8,670 bases of DNA from positions 1 through 8,670 of the forward strand of contig JALOAG010000032.1 of NCBI GenBank assembly GCA_023228875.1. The letters are read 5' to 3'. This document shows, piece by piece, positions 1 through 6,983 of this stretch (position 1 is its first letter; every line of letters begins with the position of its first letter). The DNA is from Bacteroidia bacterium. Lineage in GTDB: Bacteria; Bacteroidota; Bacteroidia; NS11-12g; UBA955. A model generated the notes under the pieces. It saw only the letters and a program-made list of their open reading frames with translations. It was not told the origin of the DNA and ran no database searches. A program made the translations under genes and the position numbers.

Positions 1-313
1 TTTTGAAAGTGTTGGAGAGTTAGTTGCGTATTTGGAGAAGACAGGTTGGCGCAATCCTTACTATGACGGTACTTCCAAAGACATTGTTGATGAAACTATA
101 GCAAATATGCAATCATTTACTAGAAGATTGGTTATGGGAGAGTCTAATTTAAAAGAAACTGTTGATCAAAAGCTTGCCGCAATGGGCATTGGAGATTCTG
201 GCTCTCTTGATTTGTCCGATGATGAATTGGAGAGATATGAGGCTGAAGGATTTGGCGAAATTGAAATGGAGATTGTGCTTGACGATGACGAAGTTGGGGA
301 GATGGATGTTTAA
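1..313 (+). CDS. 3' part of a terminase-upstream protein, candidate terminase small subunit (partial)
   Basis: The reading frame is open to the left edge (first full codon at base 2), so about 103 C-terminal residues are seen and the true start lies outside the window. A TTG at 32 lies inside the frame with no ribosome binding site, so it is unlikely to be the start. The visible part begins FESVGELVAYLEKTGWRNP, continues with a helical, mixed-charge stretch, and ends in a very acidic tail of about 30 residues rich in Asp and Glu. I see no diagnostic motif. The place directly before the large terminase, with stop and start overlapping as TAATG, is the usual place of the small terminase, which recognises phage DNA and recruits the large subunit. 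That role is inferred from position only; another packaging accessory protein is possible. Confidence 0.5.
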   Translation, partial: FESVGELVAYLEKTGWRNPYYDGTSKDIVDETIANMQSFTRRLVMGESNLKETVDQKLAAMGIGDSGSLDLSDDELERYEAEGFGEIEMEIVLDDDEVGEMDV

Positions 314-2022
314 TGAGGCGTGATTTTGATATTGCTTTGGAGAAAGGTTTTCTTCTTACTGAGGAAAAGATAGATAATGCCCGCCAGCTAGTGGAACGTT
401 ATTTAGCACATTTTACTGTTTATCCTGATACCTACATTGACCTTATTACTCCAAAAGCAAGTCATTTTGAATTGTATTTTTTCCAAAGGGTTTACTTGCG
501 CGCTTGTATGCGTTTTTCTTACGTATACATCACTGCTGGTCGTGGTACTTCAAAAACATTTCTTGCTGTGCTTGCTCTTTATTTGAGGTGTATCTTTCAA
601 CCAAATTCAAAACAATTTATTTGCGCTCCTGGTAAAGGACAAGGTATACGTATTGCCGCGGAAAAAATTGAGGAACTTTGGAGAGAGTTTCCTTTACTTA
701 AAAAAGAAATTATTAGGGATCACATGAGTGGTTCAGACGTTCATCTATGGTTCCGCAATGGGAGTGAGTTAACTGTTGTTGCCGCCCTTGATAGTGAGCG
801 TGGAGGCCGTCGTAATGGGGGATTGGTTGACGAAGTTCGTGACCATGACGCCGAAAATTTAAATCAAATTGTTATTCCCTTAATGACTAAAGATAGATTT
901 ATGGTTAATGGACTTATTAATCAGTTTGAGCCACAACACGCTCAAATTTATAGTACTTCAGCAACAAGTAAGGCAAGTTATGCTTATGAGAAACTTATTG
1001 AGATTCTTATAAAGACTATAATAATGCCCGAAGATAATTTCATAATGGGCATTGATGTTAGAATACCTATTCTCCATGGTCTTGTTTCTAAAAAACATAT
1101 TCAAGACCAAAGACTTTCTGGAACAGTAAAGGAAGGAGACTTCGCAAGAGAGTACCTTTCAATATATACTGGAGGAAGTAGTGAGTCTTGGTATAATTAT
1201 AATCGTTTGTTAAAATATAGGACAATTATTAATGCCGAGACAAAATATTCACAAAATTTTGTAAACACCAAAGATGGATTTTACCTATTAAGTGTAGACG
1301 TAGGTCGTCTTTCAGCGCAAACTGTTATTTGCGTGTTTAAGGCAACAAAAAAAGAAAATAGTTTTGTGAAAAAATTAGTGTATATGGAAGTTTTAGAAAA
1401 AATGCACTTTGAACAACAGGCCGCAGCATTAAAAAAATTAGTTGAAGATTTTTCAGTAAAAGAAATAGTTATTGATGGTACTGGACTAGGTGTTGGACTT
1501 CTTGACTTTATGGTTAGACCAACAATAGATAGTGCAGGTAACTATTATCCTCCCATTGGCGTAGCCAATGATTCTGATTACACCAACAAACAACCGAGAG
1601 ATTGCCAAAAATTAATTTACGTTATTAAACTTACTCCGGCGTTGAATAGTGAAATACATAGTATTTGTTTTTCTGAGTTAATGAGTGGTAAAGTTCGTTT
1701 TTTAATAAGAGAGCAAGAAGCAAAAATGAAATTGCTCGCTACTAAAAAAGGAAGTAAAATGCCGCCAGAGCAAAGAATTGCTAGACTGATGCCATATGAA
1801 ATGACAACTCGTCTTTTTGACGAAATGTGTAATTTGAGAGCTAAAACAGATTATCGTGGAATTGCGCTTGAGAGAATCAATAGCCGAATGGGAAAAGATA
1901 AGTATTCTGCTTTTGAGTACGGTGTTTGGAGACTCAAAATGCTAGAAGAGGCGCACTTTAAAAATCTTAGGAATAATAATAAAAATCCGATGAGAATGAT
2001 ATTCTATACTCCCAGGAGGTGA
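313..2022 (+). CDS. terL: Phage terminase large subunit (packaging ATPase and nuclease)
   Basis: This 569-residue protein has the length and layout of large terminases, the motors that cut concatemeric phage DNA and drive it through the portal into the procapsid. The N-terminal ATPase has a P-loop-like motif ITAGRGTSKT (about 73-82), a Walker B segment GGLVDEV with D173 and E174, and a coupling-type motif STSAT at 214-218. The C-terminal RNase H-like nuclease begins at SVDVGR (D329), followed by IVIDGTG (D388) and GKDKYSAFEYG (D529). These three Asp residues are the likely metal ligands, by analogy with the family. The ATG shares its A with the TAA of the preceding gene, and only a weak GGGGAG lies upstream, so translational coupling is likely. 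It stops at TGA, embedded in the ribosome binding sequence of the portal gene. Identification is firm; the catalytic residues are assigned by eye. Confidence 0.93.
   Translation: MRRDFDIALEKGFLLTEEKIDNARQLVERYLAHFTVYPDTYIDLITPKASHFELYFFQRVYLRACMRFSYVYITAGRGTSKTFLAVLALYLRCIFQPNSKQFICAPGKGQGIRIAAEKIEELWREFPLLKKEIIRDHMSGSDVHLWFRNGSELTVVAALDSERGGRRNGGLVDEVRDHDAENLNQIVIPLMTKDRFMVNGLINQFEPQHAQIYSTSATSKASYAYEKLIEILIKTIIMPEDNFIMGIDVRIPILHGLVSKKHIQDQRLSGTVKEGDFAREYLSIYTGGSSESWYNYNRLLKYRTIINAETKYSQNFVNTKDGFYLLSVDVGRLSAQTVICVFKATKKENSFVKKLVYMEVLEKMHFEQQAAALKKLVEDFSVKEIVIDGTGLGVGLLDFMVRPTIDSAGNYYPPIGVANDSDYTNKQPRDCQKLIYVIKLTPALNSEIHSICFSELMSGKVRFLIREQEAKMKLLATKKGSKMPPEQRIARLMPYEMTTRLFDEMCNLRAKTDYRGIALERINSRMGKDKYSAFEYGVWRLKMLEEAHFKNLRNNNKNPMRMIFYTPRR
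2014..2022 (+). promoter_or_regulatory. Distant Shine-Dalgarno sequence of the portal gene, overlapping the terminase stop
   Basis: AGGAGGTGA is a near-perfect anti-16S match, and its last three bases are the TGA stop of the large terminase. Its core lies 14 nt before the ATG at 2034, longer than the usual 5-9 nt. A weaker AAAGG at 2025-2029 sits 4 nt before the ATG. An in-frame TAA at 2031-2033 directly precedes the ATG, so no earlier start is possible in that frame. Confidence 0.6.
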
Positions 2023-2033
2023 GAAAAGGTTAA

Positions 2034-3491
2034 ATGAATGATGAAAAAAGCAAAATGGTTAATTTTGCAAAAAGTATAAAAGAAATGATAAGTGTAAGTG
2101 GAGATGCTTACAATGCCAACTCAATGAAAAGAGTGAATGTGTCTACTGAAACTACTGAAGATATAATATCCATTATTGAAGCGGGAAATGCTGATCAAAT
2201 AATAGCCCTCTCTGAAAAGTATGTCGCTACTAGTGGACTATATCAAAGAATTTTAGTATATTTTTCTACTTTTCTTACTAACGATGTTTTTATCACACCT
2301 AAAAAAATTACTTCAAAATCATTAAATCAGAAAAAGTATTTGGAGAATTATAGGAAAGCAACTTTTTTTGCTGATACTGTATTAGACCCAAAACTTAATT
2401 TTCCGAGAATTACTTTTAAACTACTTGTTTACGGAGCATATTATGGTATATTAGTAGAAGAAAGTGAAACAGAAATGGTTTTAAAAGACTTGCCGACAAA
2501 ATTTTGCCGCAGTCGTTTTAAGACACATCAAAATGTTAATGTTTTAGAGTTTGACGTTAGTTATTTTGATACTATTACAGATAAAGTTTTAAGAGAGAAT
2601 GCTTTGAAAGAATATCCAAAAGAGTTTAAAAAAGCACACAATGCTTATAAAAAAGACGTTAAACTCAAATGGTTTACGGTCTCTCCTGAAATTGGAGTTG
2701 CTTTCTACTATCAAGATCAATACAAACCTTTCTTTATATCTATGATTCCAACTGTCGCCGACTTGAGAGAGTATAGGGCGTTAGAAAAGAGTTTAGATAA
2801 ACAAGAGCTTGAAGAAATTTTAGTTCAAGAAATTCCAGTAGATAAAGAAGGAAACTTTATTTTATCTTCTGATGAAGCAACTGAACTACATCGTGGCGTA
2901 GTTAATATGTTGAAGAACAATCCTTATACGGATGTTATCACCACATTTGCTAAGCTCAATTTGCTAAAGGTTAGTGATAAGACAAAATCTGCTAGAGATA
3001 ATTTAGAAAAAACAGAAAGAAGTGTATATACAGAGGCCGGAGTTTCCAAATTGCTTTTTGCTGGAGACAGTGCAACAGCAGTTAAAATGTCTATTACCAA
3101 TGATATGGCTTTAATTCTTGACATTGAAGAACAATATGTTAGTTGGCTTACTTATCAAACCAATCTAAAATACGCAGAAAAAAATAAATATTATTTTGAG
3201 GTAAGTCTTTTACCGATTTCTCATTATAATAGAAATGAAATGTTGGACATTTATTTAAAGGCGGCCCAATATGGTTATAGTAAAATTTTAGTTAGTATCG
3301 CCGCCGGACTAAAACAATCCTCATTCTTAGATTTAATTGAATTTGAGAATGAAATTTTAAAACTTCATGACATCATGATTCCACTTCAATCATCACACAC
3401 TAGTAGTGGCGATGATGGAGATAATGGACGTCCTAAAAAGGAAATTGATGAAAAAGAAGAAAAAACAATAGACAATGAAGAAGGCATGTAG
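2034..3491 (+). CDS. Phage portal protein
   Basis: The product, 485 residues, fits a portal protein: the dodecameric ring at one vertex of the capsid through which DNA enters and leaves and to which neck proteins attach. Portal-like features seen by eye are the early helical segment SGLYQRILVYFSTFLTNDVFITP (about 67-89), the core stretch FKLLVYGAYYGILVEE (128-143) leading to KDLPTKFCRSRFK (151-163), and the later EAGVSKLLFAGDSATAVKMSITND (334-357), which resembles the stem/crown region of Bacillota phage portals. The C-terminal 30 residues are charged and probably disordered. Position directly after the large terminase and before a protease/scaffold gene supports the call strongly. The start at 2034 follows an in-frame stop; the next in-frame ATG is at 2055 (M8). 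No direct motif proves portal function. Confidence 0.87.
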   Translation: MNDEKSKMVNFAKSIKEMISVSGDAYNANSMKRVNVSTETTEDIISIIEAGNADQIIALSEKYVATSGLYQRILVYFSTFLTNDVFITPKKITSKSLNQKKYLENYRKATFFADTVLDPKLNFPRITFKLLVYGAYYGILVEESETEMVLKDLPTKFCRSRFKTHQNVNVLEFDVSYFDTITDKVLRENALKEYPKEFKKAHNAYKKDVKLKWFTVSPEIGVAFYYQDQYKPFFISMIPTVADLREYRALEKSLDKQELEEILVQEIPVDKEGNFILSSDEATELHRGVVNMLKNNPYTDVITTFAKLNLLKVSDKTKSARDNLEKTERSVYTEAGVSKLLFAGDSATAVKMSITNDMALILDIEEQYVSWLTYQTNLKYAEKNKYYFEVSLLPISHYNRNEMLDIYLKAAQYGYSKILVSIAAGLKQSSFLDLIEFENEILKLHDIMIPLQSSHTSSGDDGDNGRPKKEIDEKEEKTIDNEEGM

Positions 3492-3502
3492 AGGAGGGAA
3501 AT

Positions 3503-4750
3503 ATGCACAATATGGAAATCCCAACTACTTTCTCAATTGACTTCGTTGGCGAATTGGAAAAAGTGAATGAACTTATTTCTAAAGTTGCGGCAAAAGTTTA
3601 TTATAAGGGCGGCAATAGAAATGGTACTTGGATAACTGATGATTTTGCTGAAAAGTTAAATAAAACAATTTTCAATGTACCCATTGTTGCATCCTATAAT
3701 CCTGAAACAGAAGATTTTGAAGATCATGAGGATAATGGGCATAAGAAAGCATATGGCTTTGTTCCGGCTCATTCCGAATTAAAGTGGATAGAAGATGAGA
3801 GTGGAAAAAATTATCTCACTACAGATGTTTATTTGTGGGTTGGCTATTGGCCAGAAGCTGCAAAAATAATTAATAAAAGTCAATCTATGGAACTCGATAA
3901 AAATACGATTTCTGGAGATTGGAAAGTTATTGGTGGAGATTATTATTTCGTTTATCAAACTGGTTCATTTAAAGGTCTTTGCGCTCTTGGAGACACAGTT
4001 CTCCCTTGTTTTGAAAACTCTGCTTTCTTTAACTTAGATGAAGATAGTCGTTTATTTTTTGAAGGAGTTGACATAGTTGATGAGAAAAATTTAGGAGGAA
4101 AAATAATGGAAGAGAATTTAAATGCTGAAGTAGTGGTTGTTGATGAAGCAACTATTGCTACAGTTACTAATACCGAAGAGGTTATTGTAACAGAAGAAAA
4201 CACTATTCAAGAAGAGGTAGTAGAAGAAATTGCAGTAGAAGAATTTGTTGCAGATGAAGAAGAAATTAATACGGTTTCTTCTCTTGTAGCAGACACTGTT
4301 TCTGTTGTTGAAGAGCATTCTGAAGTAATTAACAATGAAGATGGAAGCACAACAATTATTAATGAAGTTGCTACTAACTTAATATCAATTGAGACTTATT
4401 ATGCTTTACAACAAGAAAATGAAGAATTAAAGCAAAAAGTTGCCGACCTTGAGAGTGAAGTCGCAAATCTCACAGTTTACAAGGATGCCGCGATAGATAG
4501 AGAAAAAATGGAAGTGGTTGATTCTTTTAAGAAAAGATTATCTGAGGAAGAAATTTCACCTTTTGTTGAGTCTCTTGCTAATTATTCTACAGAAGAGTTG
4601 AGGACAAAATTATCCGTAGTTTTAGCTAACAAGGTGTTAGGCGAAACTGTTGAAACAATAAGTCCAGAAAAAACTAATTTTGTCTCTGTCCCTGGCAAAA
4701 TAAAAGAAGAGGGGATAGTAAGTATTTTAAGAAAAAACAGAAAAGACTAA
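3503..4750 (+). CDS. Prohead protease-like/scaffold fusion protein
   Basis: This 415-residue protein appears to have two parts. Residues 1-185 look like the compact N-terminal domain of phage capsid maturation proteases of the XkdF or herpesvirus-assemblin-like kind: KGGNRNGTWITDDFAEKL near 35-52, His residues at 75 and 80, YWPEAAKIINKSQSMELD at 115-132 with S128 as a candidate nucleophile, and the conserved-looking GLCALGDTVLPCFENSAFF at 158-176. Residues about 205-290 are low-complexity, rich in Val, Glu and Thr and strongly acidic. A predicted coiled coil follows at about 297-350 (YYALQQENEELKQKVADLESEV), then a helical C-terminus ending in basic residues (RKNRKD). The second half is typical of a scaffold that templates procapsid assembly and is then removed. 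AGGAGG at 3492-3497, 5 nt before the ATG, supports the start. Protease activity is inferred; the domain may instead be a non-catalytic head protein. Confidence 0.75.
   Translation: MHNMEIPTTFSIDFVGELEKVNELISKVAAKVYYKGGNRNGTWITDDFAEKLNKTIFNVPIVASYNPETEDFEDHEDNGHKKAYGFVPAHSELKWIEDESGKNYLTTDVYLWVGYWPEAAKIINKSQSMELDKNTISGDWKVIGGDYYFVYQTGSFKGLCALGDTVLPCFENSAFFNLDEDSRLFFEGVDIVDEKNLGGKIMEENLNAEVVVVDEATIATVTNTEEVIVTEENTIQEEVVEEIAVEEFVADEEEINTVSSLVADTVSVVEEHSEVINNEDGSTTIINEVATNLISIETYYALQQENEELKQKVADLESEVANLTVYKDAAIDREKMEVVDSFKKRLSEEEISPFVESLANYSTEELRTKLSVVLANKVLGETVETISPEKTNFVSVPGKIKEEGIVSILRKNRKD
4093..4098 (+). promoter_or_regulatory. Internal Shine-Dalgarno sequence for a nested scaffold start
   Basis: A perfect AGGAGG lies inside the protease/scaffold gene, 7 nt before an ATG at 4106-4108 that is in frame (residue 202). 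The match and spacing are as good as those of the stand-alone genes in this window. The site falls exactly at the boundary between the globular N-terminal domain and the acidic/coiled-coil half. Confidence 0.75.
4106..4750 (+). CDS. Predicted nested scaffold protein from an internal in-frame start
   Basis: Translation from the internal ATG at 4106 would give a 214-residue protein identical to residues 202-415 of the fusion. It starts MEENLNAEVVVV, has an acidic Val/Glu/Thr-rich segment of about 85 residues, a coiled coil (EENEELKQ-type heptads) and a helical C-terminus. A separate, more abundant scaffold co-terminal with a protease-scaffold fusion is established in phage lambda (C and Nu3), and this arrangement looks equivalent. 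The function would be to nucleate the capsid protein into a procapsid and to bind the lattice, probably through its C-terminus. The start signals are seen directly; production of the shorter protein is inferred. Confidence 0.6.
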   Translation: MEENLNAEVVVVDEATIATVTNTEEVIVTEENTIQEEVVEEIAVEEFVADEEEINTVSSLVADTVSVVEEHSEVINNEDGSTTIINEVATNLISIETYYALQQENEELKQKVADLESEVANLTVYKDAAIDREKMEVVDSFKKRLSEEEISPFVESLANYSTEELRTKLSVVLANKVLGETVETISPEKTNFVSVPGKIKEEGIVSILRKNRKD

Positions 4751-4770
4751 TTTATTAGGAGGATTTAATA

Positions 4771-5364
4771 ATGTCTGTTGAAAGATTAACTATTGATGGT
4801 TATGCTTCTCTTGAACTTAATAGAGTTTCATTTCCTATCACTGGTAGAGTAGTTGCAGATGTTGCGCTTAATAGTGGATTTAACGCAGCAACTCCTGCTG
4901 AAAATGGAATGATCTTGGCTATTGACTATGCAGTTGGAGAAGTTGTAAGACCTACTAACGCTGCAGAAACAAGAGTTCTTGGTTTGCATTTCTCACCAGA
5001 AAAAGAATACGATCCAAACCTCAGTGGTTTGAATCAATTTAAGTTGACTGCTGAGTCAACAAATGATTATCAATTGAGAGCACAAGGCTTCTATCCAAGA
5101 CTTGGACTTCTAAGTGTTGGAGAAAAATTCACTACAAACTGCTTATCATACAATACTGCCGCTTTTGCTAATGATGCTGAGGTTCTTGCCGCACTCGATA
5201 ATTGCGCTACTACTCCTGTTTATGGTGTACCTAGCTCAACTGGAGCAATTGAATTGGTAGCTTCACTTGTTGGTAACGAAGCTGTTGCTTTGCAAGCAAT
5301 CAAAAATACTACAGTTCCTAACGGTGACGTTGGTGTAAAACTTGTAGTTATTAAGGCACAATAA
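4771..5364 (+). CDS. Probable head decoration or minor capsid protein
   Basis: The 197-residue product has no catalytic motif. It is rich in short beta-prone segments, Ala, Asn and Thr, as expected of a virion structural protein. Readable segments include ENGMILAIDYAVGEVVRPT (44-62), LGLLSVGEKFTTNCLSYN (111-128) and TTPVYGVPSSTGAIELV (147-163). Two cysteines (C124, C144) are present. It lies between the scaffold gene and the major capsid gene, the usual place of decoration proteins that bind and stabilise the expanded shell. AGGAGG at 4757-4762, 8 nt before the ATG, and Ala/Leu codons like those of the capsid gene suggest high expression. The decoration role rests on position and composition; a minor head or fibre protein is the alternative. 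Confidence 0.55.
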   Translation: MSVERLTIDGYASLELNRVSFPITGRVVADVALNSGFNAATPAENGMILAIDYAVGEVVRPTNAAETRVLGLHFSPEKEYDPNLSGLNQFKLTAESTNDYQLRAQGFYPRLGLLSVGEKFTTNCLSYNTAAFANDAEVLAALDNCATTPVYGVPSSTGAIELVASLVGNEAVALQAIKNTTVPNGDVGVKLVVIKAQ

Positions 5365-5381
5365 GGGAGGAGGTAACTGAA

Positions 5382-6416
5382 ATGGCTTTTAATAAAGAAA
5401 TTTTTGAGTTAGCAAAATTTGCTGCTCAAGGCAAAGGCTACGTAGCGAACTCTGAAACTTATTCAGCGAAAGACGTAGAATCAAGTCTTAAAGATGAAAT
5501 CAAAAGACTTGTAAAAGATTACTATAGTTTCCAAAAACATAAATATGATGTTTATGAATTAATCGCAACTACTGTTGATGCTATTCTTCCTGAAAGAGTA
5601 GAAGCAACAATGGGACAATTCGCGGAAATTGTAAATCTTGCTCAAGGGCAAAAACAAATATTCAAAAAGAAACTTGGACGTACTCGTGCAAAACAATTTA
5701 TTGGTCGTGTTTCGCCTGCTGGTATTTATGAGACTTTTAGACTTGATAGTGAAAACTTTGAAGTTTACACTCATGCAATTGGTGGTGGAGCTCGTATAGA
5801 CTTTGAAAGATATCTTGATGGCGTTGAAGATTGGTCTGAGCTTGTTCAAATTATTTTAGACGGACTTGAAGCTGACGTTTATAAAGAAGTTGCTCTTGAA
5901 CTTCAAGCTTCATATAATGCATCTGGACGTCCAGCAAATACTAAGTATTCAACTGGATCTTTCGTAGCTGCACAAATGAGAAACCTTGTAAATACTATCC
6001 GTACCTATGGTGACGGAGCAGTTATTTTCGCAACAGCTCAATTCATTAATGCTATGGATGAGGCTGTAGTTTATTCAACAGGACAAAACCCAAGTGTTTC
6101 ACCTGCTGATATTGATGATCTTCGTAGACTTGGTAGACTCGCTATGTTCTATGGCGCACCTATTTTGGAAATACCTAATGCTTATGAAGATGAAACTAAT
6201 ACTACATTACAAATTAACCCTGAATTTGCATTCATTCTTCCAACAAGTGGACAAAAAATTGTTAAAGTTGTTTTTGAGGGTGACACTCTTATTAATGATC
6301 TTGGACAAGCAGCTGGAGACTTTTCAATGGAAATGCACGTATACAAGAAATTTGGTACTGCTATAATGTTTACTAATAACTGGGGAATTTATCAAAATAC
6401 TGCCTTATTGGCATAA
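5382..6416 (+). CDS. Major capsid protein, probably HK97 fold
   Basis: This 344-residue protein is the best candidate for the main shell subunit. Its length, its place after the scaffold and decoration genes, and the strongest ribosome binding site of the window (GGAGGAGGT, AGGAGGT at 5368-5374, 7 nt before the ATG) all agree. The N-terminal 75 residues are helical and charged. The stretch from RAKQFIGRVSPAGIYETFRLD to FEVYTHAIGGGARIDFERYLDG (about 100-145) resembles the extended-loop and spine-helix region of HK97-type capsid proteins; the helix WSELVQIILDGLEADVYKEVALEL follows. The C-terminal half alternates strands and loops (GAPILEIPNAY, FAFILPTSGQKIVKV, FSMEMHVYKKFGTAIMFTNNWGIY) as in the A and P domains. 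No large N-terminal delta domain is evident, consistent with a separate scaffold. The fold is inferred from pattern, not computed. Confidence 0.85.
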   Translation: MAFNKEIFELAKFAAQGKGYVANSETYSAKDVESSLKDEIKRLVKDYYSFQKHKYDVYELIATTVDAILPERVEATMGQFAEIVNLAQGQKQIFKKKLGRTRAKQFIGRVSPAGIYETFRLDSENFEVYTHAIGGGARIDFERYLDGVEDWSELVQIILDGLEADVYKEVALELQASYNASGRPANTKYSTGSFVAAQMRNLVNTIRTYGDGAVIFATAQFINAMDEAVVYSTGQNPSVSPADIDDLRRLGRLAMFYGAPILEIPNAYEDETNTTLQINPEFAFILPTSGQKIVKVVFEGDTLINDLGQAAGDFSMEMHVYKKFGTAIMFTNNWGIYQNTALLA

Positions 6417-6420
6417 TTGA

Positions 6421-6449
6421 ATAAGGGGGAGATTTATTCTCCCCCTATT
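6421..6449 (+). terminator. GC-rich hairpin after the capsid gene, possible leaky terminator or mRNA stabiliser
   Basis: AGGGGGAGA (6424-6432) and TCTCCCCCT (6438-6446) form a perfect 9-bp stem around a 5-nt loop TTTAT. Three further A-T pairs (6420-6422 with 6447-6449) are possible if A6423 is bulged. It begins 7 nt after the capsid stop in the longest non-coding gap. The stem is as strong as an intrinsic terminator's, but the 3' side reads ATTCTGG rather than a T-run, so full termination is doubtful. A leaky terminator or a 3' stabiliser of capsid mRNA is more likely, with the downstream genes read at a lower level. Confidence 0.6.
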
Positions 6450-6469
6450 CTGGAATAAAAGGAGGATTT

Positions 6470-6979
6470 ATGGAGAGTTATATCGTTAAAAAATTAATTA
6501 CAGGTAATGTTGGGTATATTATACCTGGCGAAAACAGATCTAGAATGTGGAAAGACACTGGAAAAAAAGGTGTTGAAACACGTCAACGTGTTCCTTATGA
6601 AGAGTTAGAAAAAGTTTCTTTTGATGCAGACGCAAGACGTTTATTTGAAAGAGGATACTTAATTATTGAAGATAGGGAGTGCCGCATTAAGCTAGGTTTT
6701 GAAGACGCTGATCCAGAATTGGAGAAACAAAATCAATTAATTTTAGATAGGTCTCAAATTGAAACTTTGCTTTACATTGAAAGCTACGAAGCTTTTAAAA
6801 AGAAAATTGAAAAAATGGCCGATGGTTCTAAAGAAATTTTAATTGAAGTTGCCGTTAACAACGACAAAAAACAATTAAGTGTAGAAAAGAGCGATTACAT
6901 TAGAAAAGTTTTCCATGTTGATGTAGAGAAAATTCAAAGAGATATAAGAGATGAGTTAACAACCGGAAAGGAGGGCTAA
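6470..6979 (+). CDS. Phage head-associated protein of unknown function
   Basis: This 169-residue protein is first after the capsid gene and its hairpin, and lies in the head-tail connector block. Residues 1-75 look like a small beta-rich domain (YIVKKLITGNVGYIIPGENRSRMWKDTG, then VPYEELEKVSFDADARRLFERGYLIIED). Residues 80-169 are mainly helical and charged, including KKIEKMADGSKEILIEVAVNNDKKQ and YIRKVFHVDVEKIQRDIRDEL. I have a general memory of similar two-part proteins after the capsid gene in Bacillota phages, but cannot name a family. The start at 6470 has AGGAGG at 6460-6465, 4 nt upstream. There are no membrane segments or signal peptide. A neck or capsid-vertex role is inferred from place only. 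Confidence 0.6.
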   Translation: MESYIVKKLITGNVGYIIPGENRSRMWKDTGKKGVETRQRVPYEELEKVSFDADARRLFERGYLIIEDRECRIKLGFEDADPELEKQNQLILDRSQIETLLYIESYEAFKKKIEKMADGSKEILIEVAVNNDKKQLSVEKSDYIRKVFHVDVEKIQRDIRDELTTGKEG

Positions 6980-6983
6980 TAAC

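Noticed and set aside
1554..1570. CATTGGC-GTA-GCCAATG, a 7-bp inverted repeat with a 3-nt loop inside the large terminase gene.
   Set aside because: It is short, deep inside a coding region and unrelated to any start or stop; chance is the simplest explanation.
2020..2082. Possible reading of TGA as Trp, which would extend the large terminase past its stop.
   Set aside because: The extension would overlap the portal start, the TGA is part of a Shine-Dalgarno sequence, and Trp residues throughout the window use TGG.
2924..3124. Minus-strand open frames, here and at 3955-4203, 4118-4318, 5559-5849 and 8210-8446.
   Set aside because: Each lies within a well-supported + strand gene, has odd composition (runs of Ser, Asn, Phe or Thr) and lacks a convincing ribosome site; they are antisense shadows.
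6094..6366. A 90-codon + strand frame within the major capsid gene.
   Set aside because: It is out of frame with the capsid gene, its protein is rich in Leu, Met and Phe in a way typical of frame-shifted coding, and it has no independent start signal.
6417..6451. A possible promoter after the capsid gene (TTGAAT at 6417 with TATTCT at 6435 or 6446).
   Set aside because: The spacings are 12 and 23 nt, far from 17, and the elements overlap the hairpin; no credible promoter is seen.
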